51,421 nt of DNA from Vibrio sp. CAU 1672 (GCF_029223195.1 NZ_JARHUF010000028.1:1-51421); one strand, 5' to 3'. Shown: positions 42,709-51,246, numbered from the stretch's first letter. Program-made: numbers and translations. Notes: generated from the letters alone by a model not told the origin.

Positions 42709-42744
42709 TTGTTTACAAGTTTATTGACCATTTGGATTGAAGAC

Positions 42745-43284
42745 ATGTCATTACCACACGTAATCTTAACAGTTCTTAGCACTCGCGACGCGACCGGTTA
42801 CGATATCACGAAAGAATTCTCAGCCAGTATCGGTTACTTCTGGAAAGCCAGCCACCAGCAGGTTTACCGTGAACTGAACAAAATGGCAGAGAAAGAACTG
42901 GTTACTTGCGTACTTGAACCCCAGGAAGGTAAACCAGATCGTAAGGTTTACTCTATCACTGACGCTGGTCGCAGCGCTCTGGGTGAATGGTTTGACCAAC
43001 CGACTGCACACCCAACCGTTCGCGACGAGTTTTCAGCAAAACTCATGGCCTGTGGTGTGCAACCTGCTGCACCATTCCGTGAACAATTAGCTGAACTGGT
43101 CGAAGAGTCACGCAAGCTGGTTGCTCACTACAAAGAAATTGAGGCCGCATACTATGCGACACCATCAACCCTTGATAAACAGGCACGCCTGGAGCGTTTG
43201 ACCCTGCGTCGCAACCTGCTACTGCGTGAAGCGTGGATTAACTGGGCAGAAGAAGTCCTGACGGAATTAGAGGTGATCGGCTAA
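42745..43284 (+). CDS. aphA: Quorum-sensing master regulator AphA (PadR family)
   Basis: AphA controls low-cell-density gene expression, including virulence and biofilm programmes in vibrios. The 179-residue protein is nearly superimposable on V. cholerae AphA: MSLPHVILTVLSTRDATGYD, the winged-helix recognition region FWKASHQQVYRELNKM, then EPQEGKPDRKVYSIT, and a C-terminal antiparallel coiled coil (about 120-170). The start at 42745 matches the known start exactly. It follows ppc, as in V. cholerae. A long structured leader suggests sRNA control. Confidence 0.97.
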   Translation: MSLPHVILTVLSTRDATGYDITKEFSASIGYFWKASHQQVYRELNKMAEKELVTCVLEPQEGKPDRKVYSITDAGRSALGEWFDQPTAHPTVRDEFSAKLMACGVQPAAPFREQLAELVEESRKLVAHYKEIEAAYYATPSTLDKQARLERLTLRRNLLLREAWINWAEEVLTELEVIG

Positions 43285-43304
43285 TCCGCTTCATCAAGCA
43301 AAAG

Positions 43305-43339
43305 AAAAGGCTTGCCGAATGGCAAGCCTTTTTATTTTT
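43305..43339 (+). terminator. Terminator between convergent aphA and metF
   Basis: A 12-bp perfect stem (43305-43316 with 43321-43332) with a GAAT loop is followed by TATTTTT on the plus strand. The A-tract on the other side may let it serve metF too. Confidence 0.92.
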
Positions 43340-43352
43340 CCCTGAGTTCAAC

Positions 43353-44255
43353 TTACCCCTCAGCATTGATCTGCGGACGTACGCCCAAGGTATGGCATAG
43401 CGCATAGGTCATCTCAGCACGGTTCAACGTATAGAAGTGAAAATCTTTCACGCCTTCACGGCTTAATACACGCACCATATCAATCGCCTGGCTGGCACCC
43501 ACTAGCTGGCGCGTGACCGGATCATCATCCAAACCTTCAAATTGCTTTCTCATCCACCCCGGCACTTTGACATTGTTCTGCGCAGCAAAGCGGGAAGCCT
43601 GCTTGAAGTTCGATACTGGTAAAATACCCGGAACGATTTCTACCTCAATTCCAGCAGCAACACAGCGATCACGGAAGCGTAGATAAGACTCAACATCAAA
43701 GAAAAACTGAGTGATGGCTCGGTTAGCCCCGGCATCGACCTTGCGCTTTAAGTTCAGTAAATCCGCCTGGGCACTTTTCGCTTCAGGGTGCACCTCGGGG
43801 AAGGCCGCCACTGAGATATCGAAATCATGACGTGATTTCAACAACTGAACCAGATCGGATGCGTACATATCCGGGGCACCGCCACCTGGTGGGATATCCC
43901 CACGCAGAGCAACGATGTTTTTGATACCGTTATTCCAGTAGTCGTCAGCGATGGTACACAGTTCATCACGGGTTGCGTCGATACAGGTTAGGTGAGGTGC
44001 TGCAACAAGCCCTGTAGCCGCTTTGATTTCTTTGATGATAGAGTGGGTTCTGTCACGTTCGCCTGAGTTTGCACCGTAAGTAACAGAAACGAATTTAGGT
44101 TGAAGAGTTTTAAGACGGTGCACTGAGTTCCACAGGGTCTCTTCCATCTTGGCACTGCTTGGTGGAAAAAACTCAAATGAGACGTTGATATTGTCTGATA
44201 GTTCAGCGATATTCTGGTTTAAGGCATCGATGTGCCCTGCATGCGTGTATCCCAT
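43353..44255 (-). CDS. metF: Methylenetetrahydrofolate reductase
   Basis: MetF makes 5-methyltetrahydrofolate for the last step of methionine synthesis, using FAD and NADH. The 300-residue protein has INVSFEFFPP, VSVTYGANSG, HLTCIDATRDEL, ALRGDIPPG and the FAD-contacting ITQFFFD. It is a single gene with its own promoter carrying three met boxes. In V. cholerae it belongs to the met cluster near metBL, as here. Confidence 0.97.
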   Translation of the reverse strand: MGYTHAGHIDALNQNIAELSDNINVSFEFFPPSSAKMEETLWNSVHRLKTLQPKFVSVTYGANSGERDRTHSIIKEIKAATGLVAAPHLTCIDATRDELCTIADDYWNNGIKNIVALRGDIPPGGGAPDMYASDLVQLLKSRHDFDISVAAFPEVHPEAKSAQADLLNLKRKVDAGANRAITQFFFDVESYLRFRDRCVAAGIEVEIVPGILPVSNFKQASRFAAQNNVKVPGWMRKQFEGLDDDPVTRQLVGASQAIDMVRVLSREGVKDFHFYTLNRAEMTYALCHTLGVRPQINAEG

Positions 44256-44303
44256 CTTACTCTCCCTGTGGCAAAGCCACCATCAACTTTAAAATCCTAC
44301 AAT

Positions 44304-44327
44304 CGACGTTTAGACGTCTATATGTCT
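44304..44327. promoter_or_regulatory. MetJ operator of metF (three met boxes)
   Basis: Three contiguous 8-mers, CGACGTTT, AGACGTCT and ATATGTCT, match the met box AGACGTCT at 6, 8 and 5 positions. They start just downstream of the -10 of the metF promoter, so bound MetJ would block initiation. Confidence 0.88.
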
Positions 44328-44329
44328 CC

Positions 44330-44358
44330 AGAATGAATTGAAAGCGATTTAATGTCAA
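44330..44358 (-). promoter_or_regulatory. Promoter of metF
   Basis: The minus strand has a perfect -35 TTGACA (44353-44358), a 17-bp spacer and a weak -10 CATTCT (44330-44335). The adjacent met boxes support it. Confidence 0.6.
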
Positions 44359-44461
44359 CCTTGTGATTATGAATATTTTTCAAGTTGATAATGAAGCAAT
44401 CTCATCACCCTGCCGGCGCGTGCTGGCAACCGTGTCATTTATATATCGAGTTGATGTGAGC

Positions 44462-44491
44462 ATAAAAAACCCCAGGGCTGGCCTGAGGTTT
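44462..44491 (-). terminator. Terminator of metBL
   Basis: A 10-bp stem with one G-U pair (44467-44476 with 44482-44491) is followed on the minus strand by TTTTTTATG, 17 bp after the metL stop. Confidence 0.85.
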
Positions 44492-44508
44492 CTCGCTTAA
44501 GTTCCCGC

Positions 44509-46917
44509 TCAGAACAACCCGGCTAAGCGGTTGAGATCCGATTGGATCGCGCCGGCGGTCACCTCTCTTCCTGCCCCAGGTCCTCTAATCACTAATGGAT
44601 TATCTTTGTACCACTTGCTCTCAATGGCAAAGATATTATCGCAAGGCAACAAGTTCGCCAGGGCATGTTCACGAGGAAGCGCTTCAACCCCCACCGTCGC
44701 CTTACCATCTTTCTCCAGGCGAGCAACATAACGCAGCACTTGGCCGTTCTGTTGCGCTTTGGTCAGGCGCTCCTGCAGTAACTCACTCAAGATGCCCGCC
44801 TGATCAAAAAATTCATCCACAGTTAATGCACGCAGCGCCTCAGGAACCAATGACTCGACTTTGACACTTTCAGGTTCAATATCCAGCCCCGACTCACGCG
44901 CCAGTATCACCAGCTTACGCATCACATCGGAACCATCCAGATCGGAACGGGGATCCGGCTCGGTCAGGCCCTGCTGCCAGGCTAAATCTACCAGTTCACT
45001 GAACGGCACACTGCCATCAAACTGCTGGAACAGCCACGACAGGGTGCCGGAAAAAATACCCGATAACGCAGCGATATCATCACCACTCTCACGCAGGTCA
45101 CGCACAGTATGGTTTATTGGCAGCCCGGCTCCGACCGTCGCGTTATACAGCCAGTGACGACCGATCTTAGTAAACGCATCCTGCACCTGATGGTAATAGT
45201 GGCTGTCCGCCGCCCCCGCCACTTTGTTTGCCGAAATCAAATGAATGCCCTGCTGAGCGATTTCGACATAACGCGCCGCCAGTTCCTGACTGGCCGTGAC
45301 GTCCAGTACCACCACCTCATCGTAATGTTGCACGCCTCCGAGCCGGGTTAACCAAGCGCCATCGTTGCTGATCCCTTCCTCATCAAAACGCTGGATAACG
45401 GTCTCGACATCAAGACCATTTTCATCCAGCCAGTAGGTTTGGCTATCAACTACCGCCACCAACTCAAAGTTCATACCATGGCGTTTTTCCAGTTCCCGCT
45501 TTTGCTCAGCAAACAATGCCAGCCAACTGGAACCAATATTCCCCTTGCCACATAAGGCAACCGCCACCCGCTTTTGCGCCTGGAACAACTGATTATGAAC
45601 CGACTTAACCAGCTCAGTCACCGCCGAACGCCGTAATACCGCCACCAGGCTTAAACCCGACTCCGCTTGAGAAATAAACTCTAACGGGGACTGTTTAAGC
45701 TGCTGGTAAAAACCAAAACAGTGGTTGGCATTTTTGGTTACCCCCGCTCCCACCGCAGCGAGTAATGAATAGCCCTCTTTCAGCTTGATCTCGGCTTCCA
45801 CCGCCAACTCCTGCAGATGCTTAAGTGCCCCACCGGCAATTTCGGCGGTGTAGGCCAGCCGTAACACTTGTTGATCCGCCTGAGCTTCAAACGCTAACGG
45901 CTCAAGCTGTGCTCGCTTAAGCGCCTGCCGAACCTCTTGCTGTGCGCGGGCAAAGTCATGGCCATGCGTAAACGTTAGTTGTACTAACAACACCTCTTCA
46001 AGCGAAGTAATGATCTTGGCCCCACGACCTGACGCCAACACCCGCTCAATGCGCGTGGAGCCGGCTTCCGGCAGATAACTACACTTTAAATTGAGATCCA
46101 TTGAGCTCTGCGCGACCGGCTGCAGAGTTCGGCTGTGCAGCACCGGCGCCGCCAAACGCGCCAGTTCACTGGCTTCATCCAAACGCAATAACGGCAGCAG
46201 GCACGCCTCGGTGACGATCCGCGGATCAGCACTATAAACCCCGGTGACATCACTCCAGATCGTCACCGTCGCCACTTCCGCCAGCGCGCCAATCACCGTT
46301 GCAGAATAATCGGATCCATTGCGCCCCAAGAGTACCGTTTCACCTGCGTCATTCTGTGCCATAAAACCAGTCATGATCACCCGCTGATGCTGATATTGCG
46401 CTAAGACATCTTTCAGCAGCGGATAAGAGCGACCACGATCGACTTCCGGTTGGGTACCGGCTTCGGCGCGTAAAAAAGTGCGTGCATCCTGGGCTACCGA
46501 CGGTAAATCATGCTGAGACAGCAAGGCTGCTAACAGACGCGACGACCACACTTCACCATGGCCGAGCACTGCCGCTTGCTGAGCCTCACTCAGTGGCGCA
46601 GTCAGTTCCGCCAGTGTGCTGAACTCATCATACAGAAACGCAAGTAACTGGGCTTTGACCTCGCCCTCCAGCAGGCTTTCGATTAAACCGGATTGAAACT
46701 GGCGCAAAGTCTGCAGTGCCTCATGAGCGACCCGCCCGTCGTGCTCTAACCCGGCCAGAAACTCAATCAGGGTATTGGTGGTTTTGCCTGCGGCAGAAAC
46801 GACCACCAAATCACGCTCCGCTGAGTACTCGCGTAAGATACCCACAACTCGCAAATAACACTCGGCATCGGCAAGGCTGCTGCCACCAAATTTATGCAGC
46901 TGACGCTGTCTGCTCAT
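44509..46917 (-). CDS. metL: Bifunctional aspartate kinase II / homoserine dehydrogenase II
   Basis: MetL catalyses the first and third steps from aspartate toward methionine. The 802-residue protein has an N-terminal kinase with KFGGSSLAD and GRNGSDYSA, an ACT-like regulatory middle (about 310-450), and a dehydrogenase from about residue 460 with the nucleotide loop GKGNIGSSW and GTLSWLFQQ, ending AGREVTAGAIQSDLNRLA. It lies 10 bp after metB, forming metBL under MetJ control. The methionine-pathway assignment (over ThrA) rests on this context. Confidence 0.94.
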   Translation of the reverse strand: MSRQRQLHKFGGSSLADAECYLRVVGILREYSAERDLVVVSAAGKTTNTLIEFLAGLEHDGRVAHEALQTLRQFQSGLIESLLEGEVKAQLLAFLYDEFSTLAELTAPLSEAQQAAVLGHGEVWSSRLLAALLSQHDLPSVAQDARTFLRAEAGTQPEVDRGRSYPLLKDVLAQYQHQRVIMTGFMAQNDAGETVLLGRNGSDYSATVIGALAEVATVTIWSDVTGVYSADPRIVTEACLLPLLRLDEASELARLAAPVLHSRTLQPVAQSSMDLNLKCSYLPEAGSTRIERVLASGRGAKIITSLEEVLLVQLTFTHGHDFARAQQEVRQALKRAQLEPLAFEAQADQQVLRLAYTAEIAGGALKHLQELAVEAEIKLKEGYSLLAAVGAGVTKNANHCFGFYQQLKQSPLEFISQAESGLSLVAVLRRSAVTELVKSVHNQLFQAQKRVAVALCGKGNIGSSWLALFAEQKRELEKRHGMNFELVAVVDSQTYWLDENGLDVETVIQRFDEEGISNDGAWLTRLGGVQHYDEVVVLDVTASQELAARYVEIAQQGIHLISANKVAGAADSHYYHQVQDAFTKIGRHWLYNATVGAGLPINHTVRDLRESGDDIAALSGIFSGTLSWLFQQFDGSVPFSELVDLAWQQGLTEPDPRSDLDGSDVMRKLVILARESGLDIEPESVKVESLVPEALRALTVDEFFDQAGILSELLQERLTKAQQNGQVLRYVARLEKDGKATVGVEALPREHALANLLPCDNIFAIESKWYKDNPLVIRGPGAGREVTAGAIQSDLNRLAGLF

Positions 46918-46927
46918 CTTCGCTCTC

Positions 46928-48091
46928 CTATAACTGTGCCGCAGCGGTAAAGGCCTGCTCTAAATCCGCGATCAGATCACTGGCATCTTCCAGCCCCACC
47001 GATAAACGCAGTAATTGCTCTGAAACCCCGGCCTTAGCCAGCGCCTCTTCTCCCATCGCCCGATGGGTCATCGACGCCGGATGGCAGACCAGGCTTTCTA
47101 CCCCGCCGAGAGACTCCGCCAGAGAGAAAAGTTGCAGTTGTTTGACGAACGCCTTGAGCTGCTCAAATGAGCCGGCAAACTCAAAACTCAGCATCGAGCC
47201 AAATCCCGATTGCTGCTTCTTGGCAATATCATGCCCCGGATGTTGTTTCAGGCTTGGGTGATAAATGGTGCCCACCAGGGCCTGTTGTTGCAGATAAGCC
47301 AGGATTTGCTGTGCGCTCTCCTCGTGCAGCCGCATACGTGCGCCTAAGGTGCGCAGCCCACGCAGGGTCATATAACTGTCAAACGGTGTCCCTGTGGCAC
47401 CAATACAGTTGCCCCACCAGGCCAACTCTTCAGCGTGTGCTTGGGTTTTGGTGATCACCACCCCTCCAATCACATCCGAGTGGCCGTTGAGGTACTTGGT
47501 GGTGGAATGCACCACAAAATCCGCCCCTAACTCAAGCGGCTTTTGGAACACAGGTGTCAAAAAAGTATTATCAACCGCCACCAATGCCCCCACCTGATGG
47601 GCTCTATGGCACACATCAGCAATATCCACTACCCGAACCAAAGGATTGGACGGGGTCTCTAGCAGCACCAACTTGGGCTTTTGCGTCAATGCAGCGTCCA
47701 CTGCTTGTGAATCGGATTGATCGACGAACAGGACCTTGAAGTCGCCTTTCTGGGCCCGCGTATTGAACAGGCGGTAAGTCCCGCCATAACAATCGTGTGG
47801 CGCGACTATCAGGTCTTCGGGGCCTAACAAGGCCGATACCCACAGATTAAGCGCCGAAGTACCACAGTTGGTCACCACCGCCCCCTGGCCTGACTCCAGG
47901 TCAGACAGCGCCTGCTCAAGCAAGCCACGGTTCGGATTACCTGAACGGGTATAATCATACTTAGGCACTTCGCCAAAAGCCGGAAACCCATAGTTGGTAG
48001 AAAGGTAAATTGGCGGGACAACCGCGTGGTATTGACTGTCAGATTCGATACCAGTGCGCACAGCAATGGTCGACGGCTTATGGGTGCTCAT
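46928..48091 (-). CDS. metB: Cystathionine gamma-synthase
   Basis: MetB joins O-succinylhomoserine and cysteine into cystathionine using PLP. The 387-residue protein has YDYTRSGNPNR, the YGGTYRLF segment, VDNTFLTP and the PLP lysine Lys199 in HSTTKYLNGHSD. It is first in metBL and divergent from metJ, with a four-box MetJ operator between. Related lyases (MetC, MGL) share the fold; the context favours MetB. Confidence 0.95.
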   Translation of the reverse strand: MSTHKPSTIAVRTGIESDSQYHAVVPPIYLSTNYGFPAFGEVPKYDYTRSGNPNRGLLEQALSDLESGQGAVVTNCGTSALNLWVSALLGPEDLIVAPHDCYGGTYRLFNTRAQKGDFKVLFVDQSDSQAVDAALTQKPKLVLLETPSNPLVRVVDIADVCHRAHQVGALVAVDNTFLTPVFQKPLELGADFVVHSTTKYLNGHSDVIGGVVITKTQAHAEELAWWGNCIGATGTPFDSYMTLRGLRTLGARMRLHEESAQQILAYLQQQALVGTIYHPSLKQHPGHDIAKKQQSGFGSMLSFEFAGSFEQLKAFVKQLQLFSLAESLGGVESLVCHPASMTHRAMGEEALAKAGVSEQLLRLSVGLEDASDLIADLEQAFTAAAQL

Positions 48092-48187
48092 AGGTGTATC
48101 CTTTCGTGCTTAATGACTTATGCGACGGAATGCGCTATACCTAAACATATCCCTGAGGTCAGCACATTGCCCGTGTAGTTTTCCACC

Positions 48188-48216
48188 ACTTTACTTGCCA
48201 AAAAAACAGACGTCAA
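48188..48216 (-). promoter_or_regulatory. Promoter of metBL
   Basis: The minus strand has -35 TTGACG (48211-48216), a 17-bp spacer and -10 TAAAGT (48188-48193). The -35 overlaps the first met box, so MetJ would block polymerase. Confidence 0.65.
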
Positions 48217-48239
48217 CACCTCTAGACGTCCATATGTCT
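48208..48239. promoter_or_regulatory. MetJ operator between metB and metJ (four met boxes)
   Basis: Four contiguous 8-mers read AGACGTCA, ACACCTCT, AGACGTCC and ATATGTCT. Boxes 1 and 3 differ from AGACGTCT at one base. The array covers the metB -35 and ends at the metJ -35, so one MetJ array can repress both. Confidence 0.92.
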
Positions 48240-48268
48240 TTGCTTATGGCGGTAAATGCAGCTAAAAT
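48240..48268 (+). promoter_or_regulatory. Promoter of metJ
   Basis: TTGCTT (48240-48245), a 17-bp spacer and TAAAAT (48263-48268) lie directly after the last met box, giving a leader of about 40 nt. Confidence 0.7.
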
Positions 48269-48316
48269 CCCCCCCTATATATTATTTTCTATTTATTACA
48301 TTGATGAAGGTGCGCA

Positions 48317-48637
48317 ATGGCTGACTGGAATGGCGACTATATAAGCCCGTATGCAGAGCACGGAAAAAAAAGCGAACAAGTAAAAAAAATTACCGTCTCT
48401 ATCCCGCTAAAGGTTTTGAAAGTACTGACTGATGAGCGAACTCGCCGTCAGATCAACAACTTACGCCACGCAACTAACAGTGAGCTGTTGTGTGAGGCAT
48501 TTTTGCATGCCTATACCGGCCAACCGCTGCCAACCGACGAAGACCTGCGCAAAGATCGCCCGGACGACATCCCGGCACAAGTGAAAGCGCTGATGACGGA
48601 AATGGGCATTGAGTTCGAAGCGTTTGACGAAGAATAA
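48317..48637 (+). CDS. metJ: Methionine repressor MetJ
   Basis: MetJ is a ribbon-helix-helix repressor with S-adenosylmethionine as corepressor. The 106-residue protein has the DNA-contacting strand KKITVSIPLKV (about 24-34), the helices DERTRRQINNLRHATNSELLCEAF and the C-terminal acidic segment. It has a GAAGG site before ATG. It is divergent from metBL and probably autorepressed through the shared operator. Confidence 0.97.
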   Translation: MADWNGDYISPYAEHGKKSEQVKKITVSIPLKVLKVLTDERTRRQINNLRHATNSELLCEAFLHAYTGQPLPTDEDLRKDRPDDIPAQVKALMTEMGIEFEAFDEE

Positions 48638-48654
48638 TTGCTTACAATTTTATA

Positions 48655-48672
48655 GCGGCCCCCAAAGCCGCT
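48655..48672. other. Small inverted repeat after metJ
   Basis: AGCGGC and GCCGCT form a 6-bp stem with a short loop between the metJ stop and its terminator. No U-tract follows on either strand. Confidence 0.4.
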
Positions 48673-48684
48673 AACCCGCAGTAC

Positions 48685-48717
48685 AAAAATGGGACGCACT
48701 CGCGTCCCATTTTTTTT
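48685..48717 (+). terminator. Terminator between convergent metJ and the malic enzyme gene
   Basis: A 13-bp perfect stem (48685-48697 with 48702-48714) with an ACTC loop is followed by T-rich sequence on the plus strand; the A-run lets it also work on the minus strand. Confidence 0.93.
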
Positions 48718-48737
48718 AACTATTCTGGCGAGGAAAA

Positions 48738-50015
48738 TCACTCAGCCATGTAGTTGTCAGGCATCTCAATTCGAGCGACACCGGAGTCCACTGCCGCCTG
48801 GGCTACTGCTCTCGCCACACGAGGTAGCAGGCGCGGATCCATCGGCTTAGGAATAATGTACTGCGGACCAAACTCAAGCTTATCAGCACCTGCCGCCGTT
48901 AGCACTTCGGCTGGTACCGGCTCTTTGGCCAACTGGCGGATCGCTTCCACCGCGGCCAGCTTCATCTCATCGTTAATTTCACTTGCACGAACATCCAGTG
49001 CACCACGGAAAATGAACGGGAAACAAAGCACGTTATTTACCTGGTTCGGGTAGTCACTGCGGCCGGTGCCCATGATCAGATCATCACGCACTTCATGTGC
49101 AAGCTCAGGCTTAATTTCCGGATCCGGGTTAGAGCAGGCAAAAACCACCGGCTTATCAGCCATCAGCTTAAGCGCTTCGGCTGGCAACAGGTTCGGGCCC
49201 GATACGCCAAGGAACAGGTCTGCACCGCTGATCACGTCTTCCAGAGTACGCTTATCGGTGTTATTGGCAAACAGCTGCTTATATTCATTCAAGTCGTCGC
49301 GACGGGTATGGATCACCCCTTTACGATCCAGCATGTAGATCTTCTCGCGCATCGCACCACACTTGATCAGCAGCTCCATACAAGCCACCGCCGCGGCACC
49401 CGCGCCAAGACAAACAATAATTGAGTCCTCCAGCTTTTTACCCTGCAGCTCAATCGCATTCAGCATACCTGCGGCGGTCACAATGGCCGTACCGTGCTGA
49501 TCGTCGTGGAAGACCGGGACATCACAACGCTCAATCAAACGTTTTTCGATCTCGAAACAATCCGGTGCTTTAATATCTTCTAAATTGATCCCACCAAAAC
49601 TATCGGCGATGTTTGCCACGGTATCAACAAACTCATCAATGCTGCGGTGTTTTACTTCGATGTCGATAGAATCCAGTCCGGCAAAGCGTTTAAACAGCAG
49701 AGCTTTACCTTCCATAACCGGTTTAGACGCCATGGGCCCAAGATTACCCAGACCAAGAATCGCCGTGCCATTTGAGATCACCGCCACCATGTTGCCTTTC
49801 GCCGTGTACTTATACACATTATCGGGATTTTGCGCGATTTCGCGTACCGGCTCAGCCACGCCCGGGCTGTAAGCCAGTGCCAGATCGGCGGCAGTTTCAG
49901 CGGGTTTGGTCAGCTCGAGGGCAATTTTTCCCGGCACCGGATTGGCATGGTAATCCAGCGCTTGTTGGCGAAACTGTTCTTCAGCAGTGACTGGTTGGTG
50001 ATTGTCTTCAGACAT
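48738..50015 (-). CDS. Malic enzyme, short form (oxaloacetate-decarboxylating)
   Basis: The enzyme oxidatively decarboxylates malate to pyruvate. The 425-residue protein has the malic motifs AYSPGVAEPVREI, YKYTAKGNMVAVISNGTAILGLGNLGP, ALLFKRFAGLDSID, EDIKAPDCFEIE and VFHDDQHGTAIV. The dinucleotide loop follows in CLGAGAAAVAC. It ends near residue 425 and lacks the phosphotransacetylase-like half of E. coli MaeB (about 760 residues). The cofactor (NAD or NADP) cannot be read safely here. Confidence 0.92.
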   Translation of the reverse strand: MSEDNHQPVTAEEQFRQQALDYHANPVPGKIALELTKPAETAADLALAYSPGVAEPVREIAQNPDNVYKYTAKGNMVAVISNGTAILGLGNLGPMASKPVMEGKALLFKRFAGLDSIDIEVKHRSIDEFVDTVANIADSFGGINLEDIKAPDCFEIEKRLIERCDVPVFHDDQHGTAIVTAAGMLNAIELQGKKLEDSIIVCLGAGAAAVACMELLIKCGAMREKIYMLDRKGVIHTRRDDLNEYKQLFANNTDKRTLEDVISGADLFLGVSGPNLLPAEALKLMADKPVVFACSNPDPEIKPELAHEVRDDLIMGTGRSDYPNQVNNVLCFPFIFRGALDVRASEINDEMKLAAVEAIRQLAKEPVPAEVLTAAGADKLEFGPQYIIPKPMDPRLLPRVARAVAQAAVDSGVARIEMPDNYMAE

Positions 50016-50236
50016 GGATCGTTTCTCTTTGGTTATTTACTGTTGGGGGCAACAAATATTAAAGGATAGCCGTCAATCTTCCTAGACAAGTTTGCGATGC
50101 GAGTATTGAAAATAGCGTCGAATGTAAAGAGATTAGACCAGTTTATGTGCTTTCGCCCCCGAAACGGCCAATCCGGGAGCGCTAAAAGGGCTCGTTACCC
50201 TGCCTCAGTGTATTGGTGGTAATGAAGCCATGGGGA
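50016..50236. other. Gap between the malic enzyme gene and bfr
   Basis: This 221-bp stretch separates two minus-strand genes. I see no gene, no clear terminator for bfr and no clean promoter for the malic enzyme. It is a likely synteny junction with V. cholerae-type gene order. Confidence 0.4.
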
Positions 50237-50728
50237 TTACCCTTCATCATCATCATCTTCATCGACGTACTGCGCCTGAAGGTAATTCTGGATGCCGGTC
50301 ATTTCAATCAGGCCCAACTGGGTTTCCAGCCAATCGACATGCTCTTCCTCGTCTTGCAGAATATCCTGAAACAGATCCCGTGAGACATAGTCATGAATAT
50401 CTTCCGCATAGGCGATGGCGTCTTTGAGATCGGGGATTGCCGCCATTTCTAGCTTCAGGTCACACTCCAGCATTTCTTGCGGATCTTCGCCGATCATCAA
50501 CTTGCCCAGATCCTGTAAATTCGGCAGGCCTTCCAAAAACAGGATCCGCTCGATCAAGTGATCCGCATGCTTCATTTCGTCAATTGACTCGTGGTATTCC
50601 TTATCAGCCAGGTGCTTGAGCCCCCAGTCTTTATACATGCGTGCGTGGAGAAAGTACTGGTTAATGGCAATAAGCTCATTTGCAAGTACATTATTGAGGT
50701 GTTGGATAATAATGGGATCGCCTTTCAT
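50237..50728 (-). CDS. bfr: Bacterioferritin
   Basis: Bfr forms a 24-mer that oxidises and stores iron, with heme bound between subunits. The 163-residue protein has the ferroxidase glutamates (Glu18 in ANELIAINQYF, Glu51, and EEEHVDWLE near 127-135), a His in MKHADHL, and the heme ligand Met52. Its C-terminal tail is unusually acidic (VDEDDDDEG). It follows bfd by 72 bp, which provides the ferredoxin for iron release. Confidence 0.96.
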   Translation of the reverse strand: MKGDPIIIQHLNNVLANELIAINQYFLHARMYKDWGLKHLADKEYHESIDEMKHADHLIERILFLEGLPNLQDLGKLMIGEDPQEMLECDLKLEMAAIPDLKDAIAYAEDIHDYVSRDLFQDILQDEEEHVDWLETQLGLIEMTGIQNYLQAQYVDEDDDDEG

Positions 50729-50800
50729 GCACAGCCCTCCTTTTTGGCTTCTTTTAACTTTAGAAGCAAACGAGGCGGTGTCAAAAAGTGGCGTAACAAA

Positions 50801-50989
50801 CTAACAGGCTTGTTTCAATGGCGGATAGCCGGCCTGGGCGAGGATCTGTTTGGTCTGGCGGATGCATTTGCCACACTGAGTTCCTAATGAGGTACATTTC
50901 TTAATACCGCGGATGTCTGTGATCCCTTGCTCAATGGCCAATTTTTTAATTTTTTTATCGGAAATACCATGACAAAGACATACGAACAT
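50801..50989 (-). CDS. bfd: Bacterioferritin-associated ferredoxin
   Basis: Bfd carries a [2Fe-2S] cluster and reduces Bfr heme to release iron. The 62-residue protein has Cys4, Cys6, Cys39 and Cys42 (CLCHG and CGKC), with an extra Cys32. It is first in bfd-bfr, with a Fur-like box upstream. In E. coli bfd is iron-repressed, which fits. Confidence 0.93.
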   Translation of the reverse strand: MFVCLCHGISDKKIKKLAIEQGITDIRGIKKCTSLGTQCGKCIRQTKQILAQAGYPPLKQAC

Positions 50990-51023
50990 AATGCACCCTC
51001 TGCAAACTCAGACCGATAATATA

Positions 51024-51042
51024 AGCGAGAACAATTCTTATT
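51024..51042 (-). promoter_or_regulatory. Fur-like box upstream of bfd
   Basis: The minus strand AATAAGAATTGTTCTCGCT matches AATGANAATNATTNTCATT at 12 of 16 defined positions, about 35 bp upstream of the bfd start. A TATATTAT -10-like stretch follows directly (51017-51023). Confidence 0.6.
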
Positions 51043-51216
51043 ACCAGTAAAAAGCCACAGCAATTAAGACGATTTGGTTATATATGTCTGACTTCCTTAA
51101 TCGTGATTCAACAACTTAGATAACAAGCTGCTTAATCGTTAGCTAACCTCGTAGCTAACATTTTGTTTATTAACACTTATAAATCGGAAAGTGGTTCATT
51201 GGGTTTATAACAAAAA

Positions 51217-51246
51217 CGAAAAAGGGAAGCCGAAGCTTCCCTTTTT
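51217..51246 (-). terminator. Terminator of tuf
   Basis: A 12-bp perfect stem (51219-51230 with 51235-51246) is followed on the minus strand by TTTTCG-type sequence with T-rich flank, about 60 bp after the tuf stop. Confidence 0.85.

Larger units (their letters stand above)
42279..42744 (+). other. ppc-aphA intergenic region and aphA leader
   Basis: After the ppc terminator, this 466-bp stretch holds the aphA control region. It is AT-rich from 42410 to 42560, with a -10-like TATACT at 42533-42538. It then has a leader with a Qrr-like pairing stretch and two hairpins. No coding gene is visible. I did not find a confident LuxR/HapR palindrome. Confidence 0.7.

Noticed and set aside
44480..44500. 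sRNA gene on the plus strand between metF and metL
   Set aside because: The hairpin at 44467-44491 has a T-run only on the minus strand, where it terminates metBL.
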